NCBI GenBank assembly: GCA_025980505.1
Contig: JAICXI010000041.1
Location: 1 to 9,474 of the forward strand
Source: a bacterium
GTDB lineage: Bacteria; Oederibacteriota; Muellerivitia; Muellerivitales; Muellerivitaceae
Direction of reading: 5' to 3'
Length of the DNA stretch: 9,474 bases
Part shown: in pieces, positions 6,444-9,474 of the stretch
Layout of the letters: each line of letters begins with the position of its first letter
Numbering within the stretch: position 1 is the stretch's first letter
Made by a program: the position numbers and the translations under genes
Notes under the pieces: generated by a model
The model's database searches: none
The model's input: the letters and a program-made list of their open reading frames with translations, nothing else
What the model was told of the DNA's origin: nothing

Positions 6444-6475
6444 TCGGGCGTTGACGCACGGGTGCGCGCGCCCGA
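6444..6475. promoter_or_regulatory. Inverted repeat, candidate upstream activating site
   Basis: TCGGGCG (6444-6450) is the exact reverse complement of CGCCCGA (6469-6475), with an inner CGCA/TGCG pair around CGGG (6455-6466). It lies roughly 85-116 bp upstream of the start point predicted from the -24/-12 element, where dimers of NtrC-type activators usually bind. As RNA it could also fold at the 3' end of the regulator transcript, but no T-tract follows. Confidence 0.4.
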
Positions 6476-6532
6476 ATCCCTTAATTGTCGGATGACCCCT
6501 CCTTAAAAAATCCATTTTTAGTCCGTCCCCGC

Positions 6533-6549
6533 TTGGCATCCCAGTTGCT
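6533..6549 (+). promoter_or_regulatory. Sigma-54 (RpoN) -24/-12 promoter
   Basis: The sequence TTGGCATCCCAGTTGCT has GG at 6535-6536 and GC at 6547-6548 with exactly 10 nt between them. It matches the known consensus TTGGCAC-N5-TTGCT except for T in place of C after TGGCA. Transcription would start near 6560, leaving a leader of about 157 nt before the lipoprotein gene. Its place directly after a sigma-54 activator gene supports it. Confidence 0.8.
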
Positions 6550-6679
6550 TAAAAAGACCGGTCGCTCGAAATTTCATTCCACGCGCGGGAGGGGCTTTGC
6601 GTTGAAACCACGGCGGTGGCCAGGCAGGACGCCCCGACAGTGCAAGCTTGTTCCACCGGTTGTTTCCCGACAATCCGCC

Positions 6680-6697
6680 GGTTGTCCCGGGGCAACC
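6680..6697 (+). promoter_or_regulatory. Small hairpin just before the lipoprotein ribosome-binding site
   Basis: GGTTG (6680-6684) pairs with CAACC (6693-6697), with additional C-G pairs inside, ending 8 nt before the AGGAG at 6706-6710. It is mutually exclusive with GACAA/TTGTC (6669-6673 with 6682-6686), so two conformations are possible. Confidence 0.22.
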
Positions 6698-6716
6698 CAA
6701 CCAAAAGGAGAAAGAC

Positions 6717-7967
6717 ATGAAAATTCCGTTGAAATGGACCGGTTTGACTTGCTTTGTCTTGGCCGTTGGGATGCTCGCCGGTTGTCAACAGGCCAACAGC
6801 CCCATGACCGCCTCCCCATCGCAGATGGGCGCTTCCGGGACCGGCGGGGCAGATTCGGCCACGGCCACGCCCGATGTCAAGGCCTCGTCGTTGCTGGGAT
6901 GCCTGTTGTGCCCGCCGCCCACGCCCACACCCATGCCTAACGTCGGCATGACGCAAAGTTGTTCCCCGGGCACGGTTTCGGCGGGTGGCTCGGTCACCTA
7001 TACGGTCCAATTGTCGGTCACGGGCGGCGCGGCCTCCAATGTCGTGGTACAGGACGTCCTGCCCGCGGGCATGAGCTACGTGCAAGGCACGGCCACGTCC
7101 CTGGCCGGCGGAACCTTCACCTGTACGGGCTCCACGCTCACCTGGGTCTACAACACCGTGGGACCCTGCACCTGCACCATGACTTACGTGGCCCAATTGG
7201 CGGGAACGGCCGCCAATCTGGCGGGATCGGTCCTGGCCAACACCTCGACGCTGGCCTGCACGGGCCTGTCGGCCGCCCTGTCGGCCACCGCCAACCTGCT
7301 GGTGTCGGCTTCGGCGGCCTTGACGCCTCCGCCCACCAACACCTTCACTTCCACGCCCGTGCCGCCCACGGCCACCAACACCTTCACGCCGACCAACACC
7401 TTCACGGCCACGGCTACCCCCACCAACAGCTTTACGCCGACCAACACCTTCACTTCCACCAACACCGCCACGGCCACTCACACGCCCACGTCCACCTTCA
7501 CGCCGACCCGCACCTTTACGCCCACGAACACGGGTACGCCCACCAACACCTTCACGGTCACCGATACGCCCACGCCCATCGTGAACCTGACGCAGACCTG
7601 TTCCGCGTTGAGCGCGGCCCTGGGAGGGGCGGTCACCTTCACCCTCAACCTGGCCGTGTCGGGGTGCGCGGCCGGCAACGTGGTGATCCAGGACGTGTTG
7701 CCTGCGGGTATGAGCTACGTGCAGGGCACGGCCACCACCCTCTCGGGAGGGGCCTTCACCTGCACCGGTTCGACCCTGAAATGGGTCTACAACAGCGTGG
7801 GTCCCTGCAACTGCACCATGACCTACGTGGCGCAGGTCAACAACCTGGTTTCCCTGGTGGGGTCGACCCTGACCAACAGCGCGGTCATGACCTGCCCCAG
7901 CCTGACGTCGTCCGCCACCGCGTCGGCGAACCTGCTGGTCACGGGCCTTTTGGGGCTGGGCCTCTAG
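6717..7967 (+). CDS. Surface lipoprotein with two DUF11-type domains and a Thr/Pro/Asn-rich linker
   Basis: The 416-aa protein starts at ATG 6717 with AGGAG at 6706-6710 (6-nt spacing); the frame is open further upstream but lacks a leader there. Residues 1-22 are a signal peptide ending in lipobox LAGC with Cys23 lipidated; Gln at +2 does not suggest inner-membrane retention. Residues 24-74 are Ser/Thr/Pro-rich. Domain 1 (about 75-200) and domain 2 (about 289-412) both contain QDVLPAGMSYVQGTAT, FTCTGSTL, WVYN, VGPC and CTMTYVAQ, the DUF11 / conserved-repeat beta-sandwich signature. Matching Cys residues suggest disulfides. Residues 203-288 are a TPTNTF-type linker. DUF11 modules are known from large bacterial cell-surface proteins. 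Two sit here on a lipid anchor, so an outer-surface stalk or adhesin-like role is inferred. It appears monocistronic: sigma-54 promoter before, strong terminator after. Confidence 0.87.
   Translation: MKIPLKWTGLTCFVLAVGMLAGCQQANSPMTASPSQMGASGTGGADSATATPDVKASSLLGCLLCPPPTPTPMPNVGMTQSCSPGTVSAGGSVTYTVQLSVTGGAASNVVVQDVLPAGMSYVQGTATSLAGGTFTCTGSTLTWVYNTVGPCTCTMTYVAQLAGTAANLAGSVLANTSTLACTGLSAALSATANLLVSASAALTPPPTNTFTSTPVPPTATNTFTPTNTFTATATPTNSFTPTNTFTSTNTATATHTPTSTFTPTRTFTPTNTGTPTNTFTVTDTPTPIVNLTQTCSALSAALGGAVTFTLNLAVSGCAAGNVVIQDVLPAGMSYVQGTATTLSGGAFTCTGSTLKWVYNSVGPCNCTMTYVAQVNNLVSLVGSTLTNSAVMTCPSLTSSATASANLLVTGLLGLGL
6939..7320 (+). repeat. First DUF11-type coding repeat
   Basis: This encodes residues 75-202 of the lipoprotein and is duplicated at 7581-7964. 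The central 50 or so residues are nearly identical between copies, while many third codon positions differ, so the duplication is not recent. Confidence 0.75.
7323..7578 (+). repeat. Thr/Pro/Asn-rich linker-coding repeat
   Basis: Short degenerate units with ACC-AAC-ACC-TTC-AC recur at about 7335, 7373, 7391, 7439 and 7541, coding for TNTFT-type units joined by TPT. About 85 residues of low-complexity, probably extended linker join the two DUF11 domains. Such in-frame repeats may change length by slippage or recombination. Confidence 0.85.
7581..7964 (+). repeat. Second DUF11-type coding repeat
   Basis: This encodes residues 289-416, the partner of 6939-7320. It has an extra Cys in the SGCAAG segment where the first copy has TGGAAS, and it runs to the C-terminus of the protein. 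Confidence 0.75.
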
Positions 7968-7999
7968 CCTTCCTTGCCGAAACCCATCAGCGGTTTCAA

Positions 8000-8037
8000 A
8001 AGCCGGATTCCCGCAAGGGGGTCCGGCTTACTTTTTT
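8000..8037 (+). terminator. Strong Rho-independent terminator of the lipoprotein gene
   Basis: AAGCCGGA (8000-8007) pairs with TCCGGCTT (8022-8029). Two T-G wobbles and CCC/GGG continue the stem to 13 pairs, capped by a GCAA tetraloop (8013-8016) and followed by TTTTTT at 8032-8037. It lies 32 nt after the stop codon. Confidence 0.92.
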
Positions 8038-8106
8038 CACGGCAGGCAGCCCGCAACCGACAGTGGCCTTGTGGACGGACTGGAGCCCGCGATAAGCTAT
8101 CGGGTT

Positions 8107-8682
8107 ATGAAACTTCCAAATTGGATCGAGGGGATTCGGGGGCTGGCCGGGCAAGGCCCGCGGCCTTTGGACCGGCTGGAACGCGCCAAGCCGGTTGAGG
8201 CCGGGCGGGAAGCCGTGGCCGGCCTATCGCCGGGTGGAGCGGGCCTGGAAGCGGGGACGCTTTCCCTGCTCCAAGGCGCCTTGTGCGTTTATTTCGACTG
8301 CTTCGATGAAGCCCACGGCATCGCCCAGGACCAGGAGGGGCTTTTCGGCAACTGGCTCCACGCCATCGCCCACCGCCGGGAACCCGACGCGGCCAATGCC
8401 AAGTACTGGTACCGGAGGGTACAGGCCCCGCCGGCCCTTTTACGGGCCATCGGCCGGGGCGCCCTGGAGCGGTTGGAAACCCGGAAAGTTCCCGAATTGG
8501 CGGAACTTCGGAAGGCCCTGGACGCGTCCAAATCCTGGGAGCCGGAGGCCTTTACGGACCTGGCCGAGGCTTGGCGGCGGAAGGATCCGGCCCTGCCGGC
8601 CTACCGGCTTTTGGCGGATATCCAGGAAATCGAATGGCGTGGATGGGTCGGGTTTTTCCTGGAACAAAAGGGTAGACTTTGA
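8107..8682 (+). CDS. Hypothetical protein with an HRRE...NAKYWYRRV motif
   Basis: ATG 8107 gives 191 aa; an in-frame GTG at 8071 would add 12 residues but has no ribosome site. No Shine-Dalgarno sequence precedes the ATG either. A weak TTGTGG (8069-8074) / GATAAG (8091-8096) pair would start transcription within a few bases of the ATG, so a leaderless mRNA is possible. No signal peptide or membrane segment is seen; the protein should be cytoplasmic and mostly helical. The segment CFDEAHGIAQDQEG, then NWLHAIAHRREPDAANAKYWYRRV (about residues 65-105) resembles, from memory, a widespread uncharacterised family in environmental bacteria with an HRREGD..NAKYW-like core. No catalytic role is known to me. 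The next gene follows after 39 nt and may be co-transcribed. Confidence 0.72.
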   Translation: MKLPNWIEGIRGLAGQGPRPLDRLERAKPVEAGREAVAGLSPGGAGLEAGTLSLLQGALCVYFDCFDEAHGIAQDQEGLFGNWLHAIAHRREPDAANAKYWYRRVQAPPALLRAIGRGALERLETRKVPELAELRKALDASKSWEPEAFTDLAEAWRRKDPALPAYRLLADIQEIEWRGWVGFFLEQKGRL

Positions 8683-8721
8683 GGACGGGGCTTCTCGAAA
8701 ATCCTGGAAGGGAAAGTGGGC

Positions 8722-9258
8722 ATGCGAAAAACCGGGGCACTGCTTCTTTTGCTGGCGTCCGCGCTGGGCCTGGGCTGTCCTTCCAAGGGGCCCACTTCGC
8801 CCGATTCGCCGATCGTCTGGAATCCCTATAATCCGGCCAACAGCGTTTCCAGCGAGGCCGTCAACGGATCGAACGGGTTTTACGTCCACCCTTATCCCGG
8901 CACCAGCCTCTATAGCGTGGTGATGTGGATGATCGTCAGCCAGGCCGGCAGCTACACCTACGGCCTGTCCTGCGTGGATTCCACCACCAGCGGTCCCGTC
9001 GGGAGCGCCTCCACCGGCGCGGTCACCCTCGCCGCCAATTCCTTGTTTTATCCCGTCACCTTCACCTTCGGCGGCGATCCGGGCGTGGCCAAGGGGGACC
9101 AGGTGGCCTTTACCGTCAGCGTCACGAATTCGCCGGGCGGCAGCACCAGCAGCTTCTGCACCCAGGCTTCCAACGCCGGCAACACCGATATTGTGGCCAC
9201 CCTGGGCGGGAACCCTCAGTCCACCGGCGTGGCCCTGGTGGTCAACGGGAACAGCTGA
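8722..9258 (+). CDS. Beta-rich probable lipoprotein of unknown function
   Basis: The 178-aa product starts at ATG 8722, 8 nt after AAGGGA (8708-8713). An in-frame GTG at 8716 is too close to the ribosome site. Residues 2-18 are a signal peptide (RKTG, Leu-rich core, ALGLG) before Cys19; the lipobox is imperfect because Gly rather than Leu is at -3. The rest is Ser/Thr/Gly/Val-rich with alternating hydrophobic strands (SVVMWMIVSQAGSYTYGLSCV; TFTFGGDPG; QVAFTVSVTNSPGG), fitting one Ig-like beta-sandwich of about 140 residues. Two Cys (in LSCVD and SFCTQ) could form a disulfide. No enzymatic motif is seen. An exported, surface or periplasmic structural role is inferred. A bidirectional terminator follows. 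Confidence 0.78.
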   Translation: MRKTGALLLLLASALGLGCPSKGPTSPDSPIVWNPYNPANSVSSEAVNGSNGFYVHPYPGTSLYSVVMWMIVSQAGSYTYGLSCVDSTTSGPVGSASTGAVTLAANSLFYPVTFTFGGDPGVAKGDQVAFTVSVTNSPGGSTSSFCTQASNAGNTDIVATLGGNPQSTGVALVVNGNS

Positions 9259-9278
9259 AAAGGTCCCCCCCTGAAAAC

Positions 9279-9314
9279 AAAAAAGCCTTCCCCCCGCAAG
9301 GGAGGAAGGCTTTT
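9279..9314. terminator. Bidirectional Rho-independent terminator
   Basis: AAAAGCCTTCC (9281-9291) pairs with GGAAGGCTTTT (9304-9314). After one mismatch, CCC/GGG closes a GCAA tetraloop (9296-9299). TTTT follows on the + strand, and the A6 at 9279-9284 gives TTTTTT on the - strand. It sits between two convergent genes and can serve both. Confidence 0.9.
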
Positions 9315-9328
9315 CCAGATCAGGCCTT

Positions 9329-9474
9329 TTAGTAGATGTACATTTCCTGGTCGGTGGCCGTGAAGGTGAAGGCCAGGGAACTGGTGGCGGAGACGGAAAG
9401 GTTGATGGCGGTCAAGGAGACGGTGTAATTCCCAAGCCCGCCCGTGGTGTCGCCGGGGAAGTCGGAGAGGGGCA
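9329..9474 (-). CDS. C-terminal fragment of a convergent beta-rich protein
   Basis: On the minus strand a frame is open from the right edge to TAA (plus-strand 9331-9329), giving 48 residues that end GNYTVSLTAINLSVSATS, then LAFTFTATDQEMYIY. The alternating Thr/Ser/Val pattern is that of the last strands of a secreted beta-sandwich domain, like the neighbouring lipoprotein. The stop is followed on its own strand by the bidirectional terminator, which supports a real gene end. The rest of the gene lies outside the window. Confidence 0.68.
   Translation of the reverse strand, partial: PLSDFPGDTTGGLGNYTVSLTAINLSVSATSSLAFTFTATDQEMYIY

Larger units (their letters stand above)
6379..6716. other. 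338-bp intergenic regulatory region
   Basis: No gene is supported here; a short frame starting in this region is a shadow. It holds a T-rich stretch (about 6397-6411), an inverted repeat (6444-6475), a -24/-12 promoter (6533-6549) and an untranslated leader of about 157 nt with two alternative small hairpins (6669-6697). The T-rich stretch just after the response-regulator stop has no GC hairpin in front of it, so no terminator could be assigned to that gene. Confidence 0.7.

Noticed and set aside
6778..6785. Third copy of CCGGTTGT as a regulatory site
   Set aside because: Here it is the codons of the lipobox Ala-Gly-Cys, so the match is explained by coding and probably coincidental.
7323..7578. 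CRISPR-like array of regular repeats
   Set aside because: The repeats are short, degenerate, in frame and continuous with a lipoprotein gene; there are no unique spacers of constant length.
6959..8095. Long forward frame overlapping the DUF11 lipoprotein
   Set aside because: Its His/Gly/Leu-rich translation follows the repeats of the real gene in another frame and lacks a start context; it also reads through the terminator.

Overview
The window reads as a GC-rich chromosomal segment of a diderm bacterium. The signs are three lipoprotein-type signal peptides, a secreted von Willebrand A protein, an NtrC-class sigma-54 activator and a matching -24/-12 promoter. Long Thr/Pro/Asn linkers between secreted beta domains are, from memory, frequent in poorly studied candidate phyla known mainly from metagenomes. 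I cannot place the organism more precisely. High third-position GC creates many long spurious reading frames on both strands; those are left out. No tRNA, rRNA, CRISPR array, insertion sequence or phage gene was seen.

Layout. (1) Positions 2-2263 hold a 5'-truncated SpoIID/LytB peptidoglycan enzyme, an unassigned lipoprotein and a gamma-glutamylcyclotransferase-like protein, all forward and closely spaced. (2) Positions 2264-2706 are non-coding and relatively AT-rich, with a 12-bp palindrome and a potentially folded segment. (3) Positions 2707-4763 are a two-gene operon with an ATGA overlap: a polytopic membrane protein and a secreted VWA protein with a complete MIDAS motif. (4) Positions 4764-4977 are a leader with a terminator-like hairpin and a second strong hairpin, followed by a REC-AAA+-Fis response regulator at 4978-6378. 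(5) Positions 6379-6716 contain a near-consensus sigma-54 promoter, with an inverted repeat at a typical enhancer distance. They lead to a lipoprotein with two DUF11-type domains joined by a TPTNTF-type linker (6717-7967), closed by a strong terminator. (6) Positions 8107-9258 encode a conserved-looking hypothetical protein and another beta-rich probable lipoprotein. A bidirectional terminator separates them from the 3' end of a convergent gene that runs off the right edge.

The most coherent story is regulatory. A sigma-54 activator gene is followed at once by a sigma-54 promoter that drives a single surface-lipoprotein gene ending in its own terminator. The activator carries Ser for Thr in its sigma-54-contacting GAFTGA loop. 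No sensor kinase lies in the window. The membrane-protein/VWA pair is the best candidate for an uncharacterised envelope system, but its function cannot be read from sequence alone.
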